Shown here: positions 53,295 through 64,000 of the stretch, in pieces
Position numbering within the stretch: position 1 is the stretch's first letter
Layout of the letters: each line of letters begins with the position of its first letter
From: Ramlibacter agri
GTDB taxonomy: Bacteria > Pseudomonadota > Gammaproteobacteria > Burkholderiales > Burkholderiaceae_C
DNA: 64,000 bases
NCBI RefSeq assembly: GCF_012927085.1
Contig: NZ_JABBFX010000004.1
Coordinates: 372,001 to 436,000 of the forward strand
Reading direction: 5' to 3'
Translations under genes and position numbers: made by a program
The notes under the pieces: generated by a model
What the model was told of the DNA's origin: nothing
The model's database searches: none
Seen by the model: only the letters and a program-made list of their open reading frames with translations

Positions 53295-56200
53295 CTAGCC
53301 GACCCACTTCCTGGCGTTGCGCCAGATCTGCATCCACGGGCTCAGCGCCGACTTGTCGCCCGAGGTCCAGGACAGCTGGATGTTGCGGAACACGCGCTCG
53401 GGGTGCGGCATCAGCGCCGTGAAGCGGCCGTCGGCCGTGGTCACGCCCGTCAGGCCGCCGGCGCCGCCGTTCGGGTTGAAGGGATAGCGCTCGGTCGCCT
53501 GGCCGTGGTTGTCGACGAAGCGCATCGCCGCGATCGCCTTGCCGGCGTCGCCACGGTGCGCGAAGTTCGGGTAGCCCTCGCCGTGCGCCACCGCGATCGG
53601 CAGGCGCGCGCCGGCCAGGCCCTGGAAGAACAGGCTGGGCGACTCGAGCACTTCCACCATGGACAGGCGCGCCTCGAAGCGCTCGCTGCGGTTGGTGGTG
53701 AAGCGCGGCCAGGCCTCGGCGCCGGGGATGATGTCGGCCAGCTCGGCGAACATCTGGCAGCCATTGCAAACGCCCAGGCCGAAGGTGTCCTTGCGGCCGA
53801 AGAAGGCCTGGAACTGTTCCGACAGCACCGGGTTGAAGGTGATGCTGCGCGCCCAGCCTATGCCCGCGCCCAGCGTGTCGCCGTAGCTGAAGCCGCCGCA
53901 GGCGACGACGCCGCGGAAGTCCTGCAGCTTGTGGCGGCCGGCCTGCAGGTCGGTCATGTGCACGTCGACCGCCTCGAAGCCCGCTTCGGTGAAGACGTAG
54001 GCCATCTCGATGTGCGAGTTGACGCCCTGTTCGCGCAGGATGGCGACGCGCGGACGCGAGCTGAGGGTGGCGGGAGCTGCGGGCAGTTCGCGCGGCAGGA
54101 AAACGTGCAGGCCCGGGTCGGCCGGATCGCCGGCCGCCGCGTGCTCGCTGTCGGCGCAGGCCGGGTTGTCGCGCTGCTGGCAGATCTTCCAGCTGACGCT
54201 GTCCCAGACCTGGTGCAGGTCGGCGAGCTTCGCGCTGAAGACGGTCTTGGTGTCGCGCCAGACCTGGATTTCGCCCTTGCCCACGGCTATGGCGGACGAC
54301 AGCGGCCGCGATTGGCCGACGAAGTGGCTGTGCCTGGACAGGCCGTGCGCGCGCAGCACCTGCATCACGTCGTTGCGCTCCGAGGTCTTCACCTGCAGCA
54401 CCACGCCCAGTTCCTCGTTGAACAGCGCCTTGAGCGTCAGCTCCTCGCGTCGCACGCTGACCTGCGAGGCCCAGTTCTTGGCGTCGCCGTATTCGGCGCG
54501 ACTGTCGCTGATGCCGTCGCCTTCGGTCACCAGCAGGTCGACGTTCAGCGCGACGCCCACCTGGCCGGCGAAGGCCATTTCGGCGGCGGCGGCGAACAGG
54601 CCGCCGTCGCTGCGGTCGTGGTAGGCCAGGATGCGGCCCTGCGCGCGCAGTTCGTTGACCGCGGCGACCAGCTTCACCAGGTCCTGCGCCTCGTCCAGGT
54701 CCGGCACCTCGCCGCCCGGCTGGCCCAGCACCTGCGCCAGGATGCTGCCGCCCATGCGATTGCGGCCGTGGCCCAGGTCCACCAGCACCAGCGTCGTGTC
54801 TTCCTTCGCATCCAGCTGCGGCGTCAGCGTGCCGCGCACGTCGTCCAGGCTGGCGAAGGCGCTGACGATCAGGCTGACCGGCGAGGTCACCTTCTGCGTG
54901 GCGCCGTCCTGCTGCCACTGCGTGCGCATCGACAGGCTGTCCTTGCCGACCGGAATGGACACGCCCAGCTGCGGGCACAGCTCCATGCCCACCGCATGCA
55001 CCGTGTCGTACAGCGCGGCGTCTTCGCCGGGTTCACCGCAGGCGGCCATCCAGTTGGCGGACAGCTTCACGCGCGCCAGGTCGATGGGCGCGGCCAGCAG
55101 GTTGGTGATGGCCTCGGCCACCGCCATGCGGCCGGAAGCCGGGCCGTCGACGGCGGCCAGCGGCGTGCGCTCGCCCATGCTCATGGCTTCCCCGGCGAAG
55201 CCCTGGTAATCGGCCAGCGTGACGGCGCAATCGGCCACCGGCACCTGCCAGGGGCCGACCATCTGGTCGCGATGCGTCAGCCCGCCCACCGTGCGGTCAC
55301 CGATGGTGACCAGGAAGCGCTTCGACGCCACCGTGGGATGGCTCAGCACCTGGATCACCGCTTCCTGCAGGGCCACGCCATCCAGCTTCAGCGGCGGCAC
55401 TTCGCGGGCCACGCGCTGGACGTCGCGATGCATGCGCGGCGGCTTGCCCAGGAGCACGTCCATCGGCATGTCCACCGGCGTGTCGGCGCCTTCGTCGGCC
55501 ACGACCAGCTCGCGCTGCTCGGTGGCCACGCCCACCACCGCGAACGGGCAGCGCTCGCGCTCGCAGAAGGCGCGGAATTGCTCCAGCGACTCCGGCGCGA
55601 TCGCCATCACGTAGCGTTCCTGGCTTTCGTTGCTCCAGATTTCCTTGGGCGCCAGGCCGCTTTCTTCCAGCGGCACCTGGCGCAGGTCGAAGCGCGCGCC
55701 GCGGCCGGCGTCGTTGGTCAGCTCGGGGAAGGCGTTGGACAGGCCGCCGGCGCCGACGTCGTGGATCGCCAGGATGGGGTTGTGGTCGCCCAGCGACCAG
55801 CAGGCGTTGATGACCTCTTGCGCCCGGCGCTCGATCTCGGGGTTGCCGCGCTGCACCGAGTCGAAGTCCAGTTCGGCGGTGTTGGTGCCGGTGGCCATGG
55901 ACGAAGCCGCGCCGCCGCCCATGCCGATGCGCATGCCGGGGCCGCCCAGCTGGATCAGCAAGGTGCCGGCCGGGAAGAGGATCTTGTGCGTGAGGCCCGC
56001 ATCGATGAAGCCGATGCCGCCGGCGATCATGATGGGCTTGTGGTAGCCGCGCTTCACGCCCGCCACTTCCTGCTCGTACTCGCGGAAGTAGCCCAGCAGG
56101 TTGGGACGGCCGAATTCGTTGTTGAAAGCGGCGCCGCCCAGCGGCCCCTCGGTCATGATCTGCAGCGGGCTGGCGATGTGCTCGGGCTTGCCGAACTTCG

Positions 56201-57281
56201 CGTCCCACAGCTTCGAGACCGTGAAGCCGGCCAGGCCGGCCTTGGGCCGCGCGCCGCGGCCGGTGGCGCCCTCGTCACGAATCTCGCCGCCGGCGCCGGT
56301 GGACGCGCCCGGGAAGGGCGAGATGGCCGTCGGGTGGTTGTGCGTCTCCACCTTCATCAGCACGTGATGGGTGGCGTCGGTCTTGCCGTAGGTGCCGCCC
56401 GCGCCCGGCAGGAAGCGCTCCACCGCATGGCCTTCCATCACCGACGCGTTGTCGGCATAGGCGACGATCGTGTGCTGCGGATTCAACTGGTGCGTGTTGC
56501 GGATCATGCCGAACATGCTCTTGTCCTGCGCCACGCCGTCGACCGTGAAGGAGGCGTTGAAGATCTTGTGCCGGCAGTGCTCGCTGTTCGCCTGCGCGAA
56601 CATCATCAGTTCCACGTCCGTCGGGTTGCGCTCCAGCTTGCGGAAGGCGTCCACCAGGTAGTCGATCTCGTCGTCCGCCAGCGCCAGGCCGAAGCGGCTG
56701 TTGGCCGCTTCCAGCGCCGCGCGGCCGCCGCCCAGCACGTCCACGTGCTCCATCGGCTGCGGCTCGAGTTCGGTGAACAGGCGATGGGCATCGGCGCGGC
56801 CGGGAACCACGCTTTCGGTCATGCGGTCGTGCAGCAGCGCCGCCACCGCACCCAACTGGGCGGCGTCCAGGCTGGCCTTGCCGAGCAGGCCCGAGGCCAG
56901 TTGCAGGCGGTACTCCACCACGCGCTCGACCCGCCGCACCGCCAGGCCGCAGTTGTGGGCGATGTCCGTGGCCTTGGAAGCCCAGGGCGAGACGGTGCCG
57001 AAACGGGGCGTGACGATGACCAGCGGCCCCTGGCTGGAGCCGGCGCAGGGCTCGCCGTAGGTCAGCAGTGCCGCCAGGCGCTCGCGTTCCGCCGCGGAAG
57101 GGGCATGGTCGGCCGCGACCAGGTGGACGTAGCGGGCCTGGATGCCCGTGATCTTCGGATGCACCGCTTGCAGGCGGGGCAGGAGTTGCTGGACGCGGAA
57201 GTCGCTGAGGGCCTGGCCGCCCTCGAACTCGGTGATATGCAGGGACACGGTGTGGGGTACGGCGGCGGGAGAACCCGGCAT
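53295..57281 (-). CDS. purL: Phosphoribosylformylglycinamidine synthase (large form)
   Basis: 1328 residues, the large proteobacterial PurL. N-terminal F-E-G-G-x-A-L-S-D-F-R, synthetase core with [19 protein letters not shown] and [11 protein letters not shown], and the C-terminal glutaminase with nucleophile Cys in G-V-C-N-G-C-Q and P-H-P-E-R-V. It makes FGAM in purine synthesis. ATG at 57281 with AGG upstream; a GTG 12 codons later (V-S-L-H-I-T-E-F) is nearer the usual start and remains possible. Confidence 0.97.
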   Translation of the reverse strand: MPGSPAAVPHTVSLHITEFEGGQALSDFRVQQLLPRLQAVHPKITGIQARYVHLVAADHAPSAAERERLAALLTYGEPCAGSSQGPLVIVTPRFGTVSPWASKATDIAHNCGLAVRRVERVVEYRLQLASGLLGKASLDAAQLGAVAALLHDRMTESVVPGRADAHRLFTELEPQPMEHVDVLGGGRAALEAANSRFGLALADDEIDYLVDAFRKLERNPTDVELMMFAQANSEHCRHKIFNASFTVDGVAQDKSMFGMIRNTHQLNPQHTIVAYADNASVMEGHAVERFLPGAGGTYGKTDATHHVLMKVETHNHPTAISPFPGASTGAGGEIRDEGATGRGARPKAGLAGFTVSKLWDAKFGKPEHIASPLQIMTEGPLGGAAFNNEFGRPNLLGYFREYEQEVAGVKRGYHKPIMIAGGIGFIDAGLTHKILFPAGTLLIQLGGPGMRIGMGGGAASSMATGTNTAELDFDSVQRGNPEIERRAQEVINACWSLGDHNPILAIHDVGAGGLSNAFPELTNDAGRGARFDLRQVPLEESGLAPKEIWSNESQERYVMAIAPESLEQFRAFCERERCPFAVVGVATEQRELVVADEGADTPVDMPMDVLLGKPPRMHRDVQRVAREVPPLKLDGVALQEAVIQVLSHPTVASKRFLVTIGDRTVGGLTHRDQMVGPWQVPVADCAVTLADYQGFAGEAMSMGERTPLAAVDGPASGRMAVAEAITNLLAAPIDLARVKLSANWMAACGEPGEDAALYDTVHAVGMELCPQLGVSIPVGKDSLSMRTQWQQDGATQKVTSPVSLIVSAFASLDDVRGTLTPQLDAKEDTTLVLVDLGHGRNRMGGSILAQVLGQPGGEVPDLDEAQDLVKLVAAVNELRAQGRILAYHDRSDGGLFAAAAEMAFAGQVGVALNVDLLVTEGDGISDSRAEYGDAKNWASQVSVRREELTLKALFNEELGVVLQVKTSERNDVMQVLRAHGLSRHSHFVGQSRPLSSAIAVGKGEIQVWRDTKTVFSAKLADLHQVWDSVSWKICQQRDNPACADSEHAAAGDPADPGLHVFLPRELPAAPATLSSRPRVAILREQGVNSHIEMAYVFTEAGFEAVDVHMTDLQAGRHKLQDFRGVVACGGFSYGDTLGAGIGWARSITFNPVLSEQFQAFFGRKDTFGLGVCNGCQMFAELADIIPGAEAWPRFTTNRSERFEARLSMVEVLESPSLFFQGLAGARLPIAVAHGEGYPNFAHRGDAGKAIAAMRFVDNHGQATERYPFNPNGGAGGLTGVTTADGRFTALMPHPERVFRNIQLSWTSGDKSALSPWMQIWRNARKWVG

Positions 57282-57323
57282 TTTACCTGCGGGGGATTCC
57301 ACCCTCTGGGATAATCCCTTGCC

Positions 57324-58127
57324 ATGGGCATCACCTACAAAGACGAACAAGGCATCCAGGGGATGCGGACCGCCGGCCGCCTGGCCGCCGAAGTCCTGGA
57401 CCACCTGACCGACCACATCAAGCCCGGCATCACCACGCGCGAGATCGACCGCCTCGCCGCCGAGTTCATGAAGAAGCAGGGCTCGATTTCCGCCACGCTG
57501 GGCTACCAGCCCTCGGGCTACCCGCCCTACCCGGCTTCGCTGTGCACTTCGGTCAACAACGTGGTGTGCCACGGCATCCCGAACGACAAGCCGCTGAAGA
57601 AGGGCGACATCGTCAACGTCGACGTCACCGTCATCAAGGACGGCTGGTACGGCGACACCAGCCGCATGTTCGTCATCGGCGACGCCTCCATCGCCGCGAA
57701 GCGCCTGGTGCAGATCACCTACGACGCCATGTGGCACGGCATCTCCATGGTCAAGCCGGGCATCCGCCTGGGCGACATCGGCTTCGCCATCCAGAAGTTC
57801 GCCGAAGGCAACGGCTTCTCGGTGGTGCGCGAGTTCTGCGGCCACGGCATCGGCCGCAACTTCCACGAGGAGCCCCAGGTCCTGCACTATGGCAAGCCGG
57901 GCACGCTGGAAGAACTGAAGCCGGGCATGACCTTCACCATCGAGCCGATGATCAACGCCGGCCGCCGCGAGGTGAAGGAGTTCGGCAACGACGGCTGGAC
58001 CATCGTCACCAAGGACCACTCGCTGTCCGCCCAGTGGGAACACACCGTGCTGGTCACCGAAGACGGCTACGAGGTGATGACGCTTTCCGACGGCGCCCCG
58101 CAGCCGCCGGACTTCGTCCGGAAGTGA
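57324..58127 (+). CDS. map: Type I methionine aminopeptidase
   Basis: 267 residues. Metal-site motifs N-V-D-V-T-V and Y-G-D-T-S-R, C-G-H-G-I-G, F-T-I-E-P-M and W-E-H-T-V, all present. It removes N-terminal methionine. Divergent from purL over 42 bases. glnD starts 29 bases downstream. Confidence 0.97.
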   Translation: MGITYKDEQGIQGMRTAGRLAAEVLDHLTDHIKPGITTREIDRLAAEFMKKQGSISATLGYQPSGYPPYPASLCTSVNNVVCHGIPNDKPLKKGDIVNVDVTVIKDGWYGDTSRMFVIGDASIAAKRLVQITYDAMWHGISMVKPGIRLGDIGFAIQKFAEGNGFSVVREFCGHGIGRNFHEEPQVLHYGKPGTLEELKPGMTFTIEPMINAGRREVKEFGNDGWTIVTKDHSLSAQWEHTVLVTEDGYEVMTLSDGAPQPPDFVRK

Positions 58128-58156
58128 CCTCGCTGCGCGCGTGACAGAATGAGGGA

Positions 58157-60796
58157 ATGACAGGTTCAGGTCATTCCGTCATCGAAGCGGCCCAGCCGCC
58201 AGTCCATTCCGCCATCGGCGACATCCGCGAGACGCATCGCGCCCGCAAGGCGGGCCTGCTGCAGCAGCTGCGCGACGAGCGCGGCTCCACCCGCGGCATC
58301 AAGAACCTGCTGGCCGCCTTCAGCCAGCTCGCCGACGACACCCTCAAGGCCTTGTGCCAGCGCGCCGGCCTGCCCGCCGGCGTGGCGCTGGTCGCCGTCG
58401 GCGGCTTCGGCCGCGGCGAACTCTTCCCCCATTCCGACGTCGACGTGCTGCTGCTGATGCCCGATGGCATCTCGCCGGACCACGACCCGGCGCTGAAGCA
58501 GCGCATCGAGGACTTCATCGGCAGCTGCTGGGACGCCGGGCTGGAGATCGGCTCCAGCGTGCGCACCGTGGAGGAATGCGTGGCGCAGGCGCTGGAAGAC
58601 GTGACGGTGCAGACCAGCCTGCTGGAGTCGCGCCTGATCACCGGCTCGCGCAAGCTGTTCCTGGCCTTCCAGGAGCGTTTTCGCGCCACGCTGGATCCCA
58701 GGGCCTTCTTCGTGGCCAAGACGCTGGAAATGCGCCAGCGCCACAACAAGTTCGAGAACACCCCGTACTCGCTGGAGCCGAACTGCAAGGAGTCGCCTGG
58801 CGGCCTGCGCGACCTGCAGGTGATCCTGTGGGTGGCCAACGCCGCCGGCTTCGGCAAGAGCTGGGACGAGCTGGCCCGCAGCGGGCTGGCCACGGCCTTC
58901 GAGGCGCGCCAGATCAAGCACAACGAGGCGCTGCTGAACCTGATCCGCGCCCGCCTGCACCTCATCGCCAACCGGCGCGAGGACCGGCTGGTGTTCGACC
59001 TGCAGAACGCGGTGGCGGAGTCCTTCGGCTACCAGACCACGATGCGGCCGGACGGCCGTCCGCTGGAGCGCGCCAGCGAGCGGCTGATGAAGCGCTTCTA
59101 CTGGGCGGCCAAGGCGGTGGCGCAGCTGAACCAGATCCTGCTGCTGAACATCGAGGAGCGGCTCAACCCCGCCGGCGCCGAAGCGCGCCCCATCAACGAG
59201 CGCTTCTCCGAGAAGGCCGGGATGATCGAGGTGGCGAGCGACGACCTGTACCTGGCGAACCCGCACGCGATCCTCGAGACCTTCCTGCTGTACGAGACGA
59301 CGCCCGGGGTCAAGGGCCTGTCGGCCCGGACGCTGCGCGCGCTGTACAACGCCCGCAAGGTCATGGACGGCGCCTTCCGCAACGACCCGGTCAACCACGC
59401 CACCTTCCGCGCCATCCTGATGCAGCCGGAAGGCATCACCCACGCGATGCGGCTGATGAACCAGACCTCGGTGCTGGGGCGCTACCTGTGGGTGTTCCGG
59501 CGCATCGTCGGCCAGATGCAGCACGACCTGTTCCACGTCTACACGGTGGACCAGCACATCCTGATGGTGCTGCGCAACGTGCGCCGCTTCTTCATGGCGG
59601 AACACGCGCACGAGTACCCGTTCTGCTCGCAGCTGGCCGCCGGCTGGGATAAGCCGTGGATCCTGTACGCCGCGGCGCTGTTCCACGACATCGCCAAGGG
59701 CCGCGGCGGCGACCACTCGGAACTGGGCGCGCGCGAGGTCAAGCGCTTCTGCCGCCAGCACCAGATCGAGCCGGAGGACTGCGAGCTGATCGAGTTCCTG
59801 GTGCGCGGGCACCTCATGATGAGCCGCGTCGCGCAGAAGGAAGACCTCGGCGATCCGGCCGTGATCCAGGCCTTCGCGAAGCGCGTGGGCAACGAGCGCT
59901 ACCTGACCGCCCTGTACCTGCTGACGGTCGCCGACATCCGCGGCACCAGCCCCAAGGTGTGGAACGCCTGGAAGGGCAAGCTGCTGGAAGACCTGTACCG
60001 CTACACGCTGCGCGTGCTGGGCGGCCGGGCGCCGGATCCGCAGGCCGAGGTGGAAGCGACCAAGCGCGAAGCGCTGGTGCTGCTGCAGCTGCACGCCCTG
60101 CCCTTCGAGGCCCACAAGAAACTGTGGGAAACGCTGGACGTGGGCTACTTCATGCGGCACGAGGCCGGCGACATCGCCTGGCACACGCGCCACTTGTCGC
60201 GCCATGTGGGAAGCGGCAAGACGATCGTGCGCGCGCGCCTGTCGCCGGTGGGCGAAGGCTTGCAGATCGTCGTCTACACGCCGGACCAGCCGGACCTGTT
60301 CGCCCGCATCTGCGGCTACTTCGACCAGGCCGGCTTCAGCATCCTGGACGCCAAGGTCCACACCGCCAGCAACGGCTATGCGCTGGACACCTTCCAGGTG
60401 GTGACGTCCATGCTGCCCGAGCACTACCGCGAGCTGTGCAACATGGCGGAGGCAGAACTCGCCAGCACCATCAGCCAGGCCGGCCCGCTGCCCGCGCCCA
60501 GCCGCGGCCGCGTGTCCCGCCGGGTCAAGAGCTTCCCCGTCACGCCGCGCGTCGACCTGCGGCCCGACGAGAAGGCGCAGCACTGGCTGCTGTCCATCTC
60601 CACCAGCGACCGCGTCGGCCTGCTGTACTCGATCGCGCGCGTGCTGGCCCGGCACAAGCTGAACCTGCAGCTGGCCAAGGTCAGCACGCTGGGCGAACGG
60701 GTGGAAGACACCTTCCTCATCGACGGGCCCGAGCTGCAGCAGAACCGGCGGCAGCTGGAGATCGAGACGGAATTGCTCGAAGCGATTTCCGCCTGA
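58157..60796 (+). CDS. glnD: Bifunctional uridylyltransferase/uridylyl-removing enzyme GlnD
   Basis: 879 residues. Nucleotidyltransferase motif [17 protein letters not shown] domain [15 protein letters not shown], and two C-terminal ACT domains (about 695-780 and 805-879). It senses glutamine and modifies PII proteins to set nitrogen metabolism. map-glnD adjacency is common in betaproteobacteria. Confidence 0.97.
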   Translation: MTGSGHSVIEAAQPPVHSAIGDIRETHRARKAGLLQQLRDERGSTRGIKNLLAAFSQLADDTLKALCQRAGLPAGVALVAVGGFGRGELFPHSDVDVLLLMPDGISPDHDPALKQRIEDFIGSCWDAGLEIGSSVRTVEECVAQALEDVTVQTSLLESRLITGSRKLFLAFQERFRATLDPRAFFVAKTLEMRQRHNKFENTPYSLEPNCKESPGGLRDLQVILWVANAAGFGKSWDELARSGLATAFEARQIKHNEALLNLIRARLHLIANRREDRLVFDLQNAVAESFGYQTTMRPDGRPLERASERLMKRFYWAAKAVAQLNQILLLNIEERLNPAGAEARPINERFSEKAGMIEVASDDLYLANPHAILETFLLYETTPGVKGLSARTLRALYNARKVMDGAFRNDPVNHATFRAILMQPEGITHAMRLMNQTSVLGRYLWVFRRIVGQMQHDLFHVYTVDQHILMVLRNVRRFFMAEHAHEYPFCSQLAAGWDKPWILYAAALFHDIAKGRGGDHSELGAREVKRFCRQHQIEPEDCELIEFLVRGHLMMSRVAQKEDLGDPAVIQAFAKRVGNERYLTALYLLTVADIRGTSPKVWNAWKGKLLEDLYRYTLRVLGGRAPDPQAEVEATKREALVLLQLHALPFEAHKKLWETLDVGYFMRHEAGDIAWHTRHLSRHVGSGKTIVRARLSPVGEGLQIVVYTPDQPDLFARICGYFDQAGFSILDAKVHTASNGYALDTFQVVTSMLPEHYRELCNMAEAELASTISQAGPLPAPSRGRVSRRVKSFPVTPRVDLRPDEKAQHWLLSISTSDRVGLLYSIARVLARHKLNLQLAKVSTLGERVEDTFLIDGPELQQNRRQLEIETELLEAISA

Positions 60797-60885
60797 GGGG
60801 CATACGCAAAATTCCTAGGGGGTGCCATGGAGGGGCCATGTCGGCTTGCTACCATCGCCCGTTCGTTAGCAAGGACGTAATCGAG

Positions 60886-61899
60886 ATGTTGAAGAACTCC
60901 GCCCGCCGCGGCCTCGTGCTGCTGGCCCTCGCGGCCGCTGCCGGCGCCGCCTTTGCCCAGAAGCAGCCCGCCAAGGCGCCCGCCGCCGCCGCCGCGCCGC
61001 TGAACTGGCCCACCAAGCCGCTGCGCATCGTCGTCGGCTTCCCGCCCGGCTCCACGCCCGACCTGGTGGCACGCACCATCGCCGACCCGCTGTCCAAGCA
61101 GCTGGGCCAGCCCGTGGTCGTGGACAACCGCGTGGGCGCGGGCGGCAACATCGCCGCCGACATCGTGGCCCGGGCCACCGACGATCACACCATCGGCGTG
61201 ATGATCAACGGCAACATGACGATCGCCAAGCTGCTGAACCCGAAGGTCACCTACGACCCGCAGACGGCTTTCCAGCCCCTCAGCCTGATCGGCACCGCGC
61301 CGCTGCTGCTGACCGCGTCCGCCCACACGCCGGGCGCGACCGCGCAGGACTTCTTCCTGGCCGGCCGCAACGCCGGCAACAAGTGGAGCTACGGCTCGCC
61401 CGGCGTCGGCACCGTGGGCCACATCGGCATGGAGCTGCTCAAGACCAAGACCAACATCGACCCGGTGCACGTGCCCTACCCGGGCAACCCGCAGGTGGTC
61501 AACGCCCTGATCACCGGCGAAATCCAGCTCGCGCTGCTGCCGCCCGCGCTGGCCGACGCCCAGATCAAGGCCGGCAAGCTGCGGGCCATTGGCGTCACGT
61601 CCACCGGCCGCAGCTCGCTGGTGCCGCAGTACCCCAGCCTGAACGAGCAGGGCATCCGCGGTTTCCAGCTGGAGATCTGGACCGCCGCCGCCGCGCCGAA
61701 GTCCATGCCCAAGCCGATCGCGGAGAAGCTGTCGCAGATGATCGCCGACATCGCCCGCACGCCGGACGTGCGCCAGAAGCTGTTCACCCAGGGCTGGACG
61801 GCCGTGGGCACCAACGCCGAAGGCCTGGCGAACCGCATCAAGTCCGACACCAACCTGCTGGGCGGCGTCATCATGATGCGCGGGATCAAGGCCGAATAA
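60886..61899 (+). CDS. Bug/TctC-family periplasmic binding protein
   Basis: 337 residues from ATG 60886, which gives a normal signal peptide (L-V-L-L-A-L-A-A-A-A-G-A-A-F-A-Q). An in-frame ATG at 60838 has a better ribosome site (GGAGGGG) but adds 16 residues before the signal; the choice is uncertain. Bug features: V-G-F-P-P-G-S-T-P-D, V-D-N-R-V-G-A-G-G-N, H-V-P-Y-P-G-N. Ligand unknown. It stands alone between glnD and a terminator. Confidence 0.88.
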   Translation: MLKNSARRGLVLLALAAAAGAAFAQKQPAKAPAAAAAPLNWPTKPLRIVVGFPPGSTPDLVARTIADPLSKQLGQPVVVDNRVGAGGNIAADIVARATDDHTIGVMINGNMTIAKLLNPKVTYDPQTAFQPLSLIGTAPLLLTASAHTPGATAQDFFLAGRNAGNKWSYGSPGVGTVGHIGMELLKTKTNIDPVHVPYPGNPQVVNALITGEIQLALLPPALADAQIKAGKLRAIGVTSTGRSSLVPQYPSLNEQGIRGFQLEIWTAAAAPKSMPKPIAEKLSQMIADIARTPDVRQKLFTQGWTAVGTNAEGLANRIKSDTNLLGGVIMMRGIKAE

Positions 61900-61917
61900 G
61901 CCGCGTCCCTGCAAGCA

Positions 61918-61946
61918 AGGCGGCCCACCCGGGCCGCCTTTTTTTT
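61918..61946 (+). terminator. Intrinsic terminator after the Bug gene
   Basis: AGGCGGCCC-ACC-CGGGCCGCCT type stem (61918-61939) followed by eight or more T. It begins 19 bases after the stop codon. Confidence 0.93.
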
Positions 61947-62021
61947 GTCGGCGTTACCCCTGTCGGCAAGGCCGCACCACTCAGGTACATTCGACTTACA
62001 AATCGAGCGTTGAGGAGTGGG

Positions 62022-62894
62022 ATGTCGAAATACAAGGTCGTGATCACCGGCCGGTCGGCTGGTGCGTCGCCGTCGGAAGTTGCCGCGAAACTGGCCGCGG
62101 CTTTCAAGCTGCCGCAAGACAAGGCGCTGGAACTGGCGCAGGCGCGTTCCGTCGTCGTCCGCAGGGGGCTGGACCTGCAAGCCGCGGCCCGCTACGAACA
62201 GGCGCTGGCCGCCGCGGGTTGCACGGTGACCGTGGAGCCGGAAACGCCGCCCCAGGAGTCGCTGGCCCTGGATGTCGGCAGCTCCGCGCCGGCGCCAACG
62301 GCTTCGCCGGCAGCGAGCGAAGGGGAAACCGCTGCAGGCCAAGGCAACATCGCGCAGGTCGCGGGGACCCTGCTCACCCCGCTGCTCATGTTCGCCTTGT
62401 GGGTGTGGTTCACCGAACCGGCCTGGCTGACCAGCGCCCTTTCCGTCGTGCGTGGCCCGAACCAGCTGGAATCGGTGCTGCGGGTCGGGAAAAGCAAGTC
62501 CGCCGAATTCGAACAGTTCAAGATGAAGGGCGGGCTCGAGGCAGAAAGCCGCTGGAAGGGCTTCCGCGTGCGCGCCGTCTCGGTGTCCTACCGCGACAGC
62601 GGGGAGCTGTCGATGGCGCAGCTGCGACTGTTCAAGGAATTCCCGGGCTACAAGCTCGGCTCGCTGGACAACTTCAAGTCCGCGCTGCGCTCGGAATGCG
62701 GCGGCAGCTGGGACGTGAACGCCAACCAGACGGGCATGTCCGCGAAGGGCGGCAACGGTGTCCAATGCGTGGTCAACGGCGCCGGCGACGACATCGAAGT
62801 GATGCTGGCGCTGGGCGAGCCGCAGGCACGCTCCGGCGGCGGCGTCGCCGTAGCCGCTGCGGCAGGGGCCGCCGCCGCGCCCGACGCACCTTAG
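62022..62894 (+). CDS. Membrane protein with N-terminal L7/L12-like domain, uncharacterised
   Basis: 290 residues. Residues 1-75 (K-Y-K-V-V-I-T-G-R, L-A-A-A-F-K-L-P, R-S-V-V-V-R-R-G-L, A-G-C-T-V-T-V-E-P-E) resemble the small L7/L12 C-terminal-like module found at the front of various membrane proteins. A Pro/Ala linker and one TM helix (about 112-132) follow, then a 150-residue domain with two cysteines (S-E-C-G, V-Q-C-V) and an Ala-rich tail. No function known. ATG with GAGGAG upstream. Confidence 0.75.
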   Translation: MSKYKVVITGRSAGASPSEVAAKLAAAFKLPQDKALELAQARSVVVRRGLDLQAAARYEQALAAAGCTVTVEPETPPQESLALDVGSSAPAPTASPAASEGETAAGQGNIAQVAGTLLTPLLMFALWVWFTEPAWLTSALSVVRGPNQLESVLRVGKSKSAEFEQFKMKGGLEAESRWKGFRVRAVSVSYRDSGELSMAQLRLFKEFPGYKLGSLDNFKSALRSECGGSWDVNANQTGMSAKGGNGVQCVVNGAGDDIEVMLALGEPQARSGGGVAVAAAAGAAAAPDAP

Positions 62895-62933
62895 CCGGCG
62901 CATCCCCTGGCGCGTGGCGGACGCGCCAGCGCC

Positions 62934-64000
62934 TCAGGCAAAAGTGACCCTCAGGTTCACCCGCCCGCGGTTGTTGCCGTAGCAGTTCCAGGCGTCGTTG
63001 GCATACGCGTAGAAGTAGCCCGACTTGCGCGGCGTGTAGGTGCAGCCGTCCCCGATGGCGAAGCTCTCGTGCGGCGCGAGGTGCTGCTTGGCGTCGACGC
63101 CCCCGCCGTTGGCGATGGCGCCGACCAGGCAGAACCAGGGCATGTTCTCGTGCCGGCGCGTGAAGCGGAAGTCCGCGGCTTCGTTGCCGGTGATCTTCTT
63201 CCATGCGTCCTCCGCCTTCCCGAGCAGCGTGCCGGCCATCTGCGCCAGTTCGCCGATCTGGAAGTGGCCGTCGTTGCAGCCCGCGGGGCCGCACTTGATG
63301 GACGCGTCCATCCACTCGCCGCTGGCCTCGAAGCGGTAGGCCGTGCCGGCCTCCAGCCACAGGCCGGTGGCGTTCCAGGGCGGCAGCGCGAACACCTGCA
63401 CCTGCGCCGGCAGTTGCTTGTCGAACGCCAGGTTGTCCCGGTACGGGCACTGCGAGATCGGCGGCGCCTTCTGGCGCTCGAGCACCGACGGATGCACCGA
63501 AGGACCCTCGACCAGGCGCGGGGCGCTGCGCGGCTGCGTGGGCAGCAAGGCGAAGGCGCCGCGGCAGGATTCGTGCAGCACGTCCTGCACGGAAGGCTTC
63601 ACCTGGCCCACCATGCCGGCGGTGAAGGCCAGCCCGGCGCGCCCGGCTTCGGCCAGCATCCAGGCCAAAGTGCCGTCCGACAGGCCGGTCTCGGGGTAGC
63701 CGCCGCCGACGTCCGAGTGCACGCCGGCGAACCAGACCTGCTGCGCGTCCACGGTGGCGGGCGCGTCCCACAGCGTGGGCTGGAAGCTGGCCCGCAGCTC
63801 GTCGAGCGCCACCGCGTGGCGCGCCACCTGGATATGCGTGCCGAGCACGGTGTCGTGGAAGGTGTGGTCCTGCAGCTTGTCCAGCAGGTTCAGCACCGCC
63901 ATGTCTTCGGGGATGCCCAGCGCGCCGACCGTGTCCCACACGCCGAGGAAGCGGATGGGCACCGCGTCGCCGTTGGCATGGAAGGCGTAATCCGCCCAGG
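62934..64000 (-). CDS. DUF2235 (Tle1-like) alpha/beta hydrolase, 5-prime part outside window
   Basis: The frame is open to the window edge, so the N-terminus, with the expected G-x-S-x-G, is missing. Visible: F-L-G-V-W-D-T-V-G-A-L-G (catalytic Asp region) and W-F-A-G-V-H-S-D-V-G-G-G-Y (catalytic His region), both diagnostic for DUF2235, then a C-terminal beta-rich domain with Y-R-F-E-A-S-G-E-W and two C-x-x-x-C-type cysteine pairs. Tle1-family DUF2235 proteins are phospholipase effectors of type VI secretion; others are housekeeping lipases. No VgrG or immunity gene is visible. Confidence 0.85.
   Translation of the reverse strand, partial: WADYAFHANGDAVPIRFLGVWDTVGALGIPEDMAVLNLLDKLQDHTFHDTVLGTHIQVARHAVALDELRASFQPTLWDAPATVDAQQVWFAGVHSDVGGGYPETGLSDGTLAWMLAEAGRAGLAFTAGMVGQVKPSVQDVLHESCRGAFALLPTQPRSAPRLVEGPSVHPSVLERQKAPPISQCPYRDNLAFDKQLPAQVQVFALPPWNATGLWLEAGTAYRFEASGEWMDASIKCGPAGCNDGHFQIGELAQMAGTLLGKAEDAWKKITGNEAADFRFTRRHENMPWFCLVGAIANGGGVDAKQHLAPHESFAIGDGCTYTPRKSGYFYAYANDAWNCYGNNRGRVNLRVTFA

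Noticed and set aside
53403..57314. 1303-codon plus-strand open frame opposite purL
   Set aside because: It mirrors purL codons; its translation is rich in Arg, His, Gln and Ala with no domain, as expected for a shadow in GC-rich DNA.
58166..60655. 829-codon minus-strand frame opposite glnD
   Set aside because: GlnD motifs are continuous on the plus strand; the other frame is low-complexity shadow.

Overview
The window is 64 kb of very GC-rich, gene-dense bacterial chromosome. No stretch over 300 bases lacks a gene, and I saw no insertion sequence, prophage, tRNA, rRNA or CRISPR array. The gene set suggests a betaproteobacterium of the Comamonadaceae (Ramlibacter/Variovorax-like): several Bug/TctC-type periplasmic binding proteins, a Liv-type ABC transporter led by an AlkK-like acyl-CoA ligase, a large beta-oxidation operon, and housekeeping genes (tex, purL, map, glnD, rlhA, selO, msrB, yciB, bolA). 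The genus is an inference from protein style, not from a marker gene.

Layout. 1-4.5 kb: end of ygfZ, an O-antigen-ligase/PglL-like membrane protein with TPRs, a thioesterase-acetyltransferase fusion and an esterase. 4.5-11.1 kb: iron alcohol dehydrogenase, then a minus-strand run tex, PEGA/pseudo-cyclase protein, tail-anchored Ser/Thr kinase, patatin. 11.3-12.8 kb: LapA-like protein and a DUF1223 protein. 12.8-16.5 kb: a sugar-acid locus (GntR regulator, a doubly damaged Bug gene, talarate/galactarate dehydratase, an intact Bug gene). 16.5-19.7 kb: an alkylation-response-like operon (aidB, GST-like gene, ogt). 19.7-21.7 kb: a 2-oxoglutarate/Fe(II) oxygenase coupled to an NMT1-type binding protein. 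21.7-31.1 kb: a fatty-acid/acyl-CoA operon (fadB-like, M20 peptidase, thiolase, acyl-CoA dehydrogenase, small membrane protein, SDR, thioesterase, CurA-like reductase). 33.9-40.7 kb: acyl-CoA ligase plus livK-H-M-G-F. 45.4-49.8 kb: selO-msrB-yciB-bolA-ppiC and an acyltransferase-like membrane protein. 49.8-64 kb: a binding lipoprotein, rlhA, a small secreted protein, purL, map, glnD, a Bug protein, an uncharacterised membrane protein and a DUF2235 lipase-like fragment.

The most interesting content is a pair of signalling modules on either side of the liv cluster. Each joins a small acyltransferase of the LuxI/FeeM-like GNAT fold to a six-transmembrane hybrid histidine kinase whose sensor resembles CqsS/PhcS/LqsS, the receptors of the alpha-hydroxyketone and 3-hydroxy-fatty-acid-ester quorum-sensing systems. 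Module A (31.3-33.9 kb) is acyltransferase plus kinase-receiver. Module B (45.3-40.9 kb, minus strand) is acyltransferase, kinase-receiver-receiver-Hpt, and a receiver-kinase protein of PhcR-like architecture. The layout resembles phcB-phcS-phcR, but with an acyltransferase in place of the methyltransferase PhcB or the aminotransferase-like CqsA. I propose a quorum-sensing-like system with a different signal chemistry. In module B the acyltransferase frame is broken by an eight-base A tract, so it may be phase-variable, slippage-dependent, or a sequence error.
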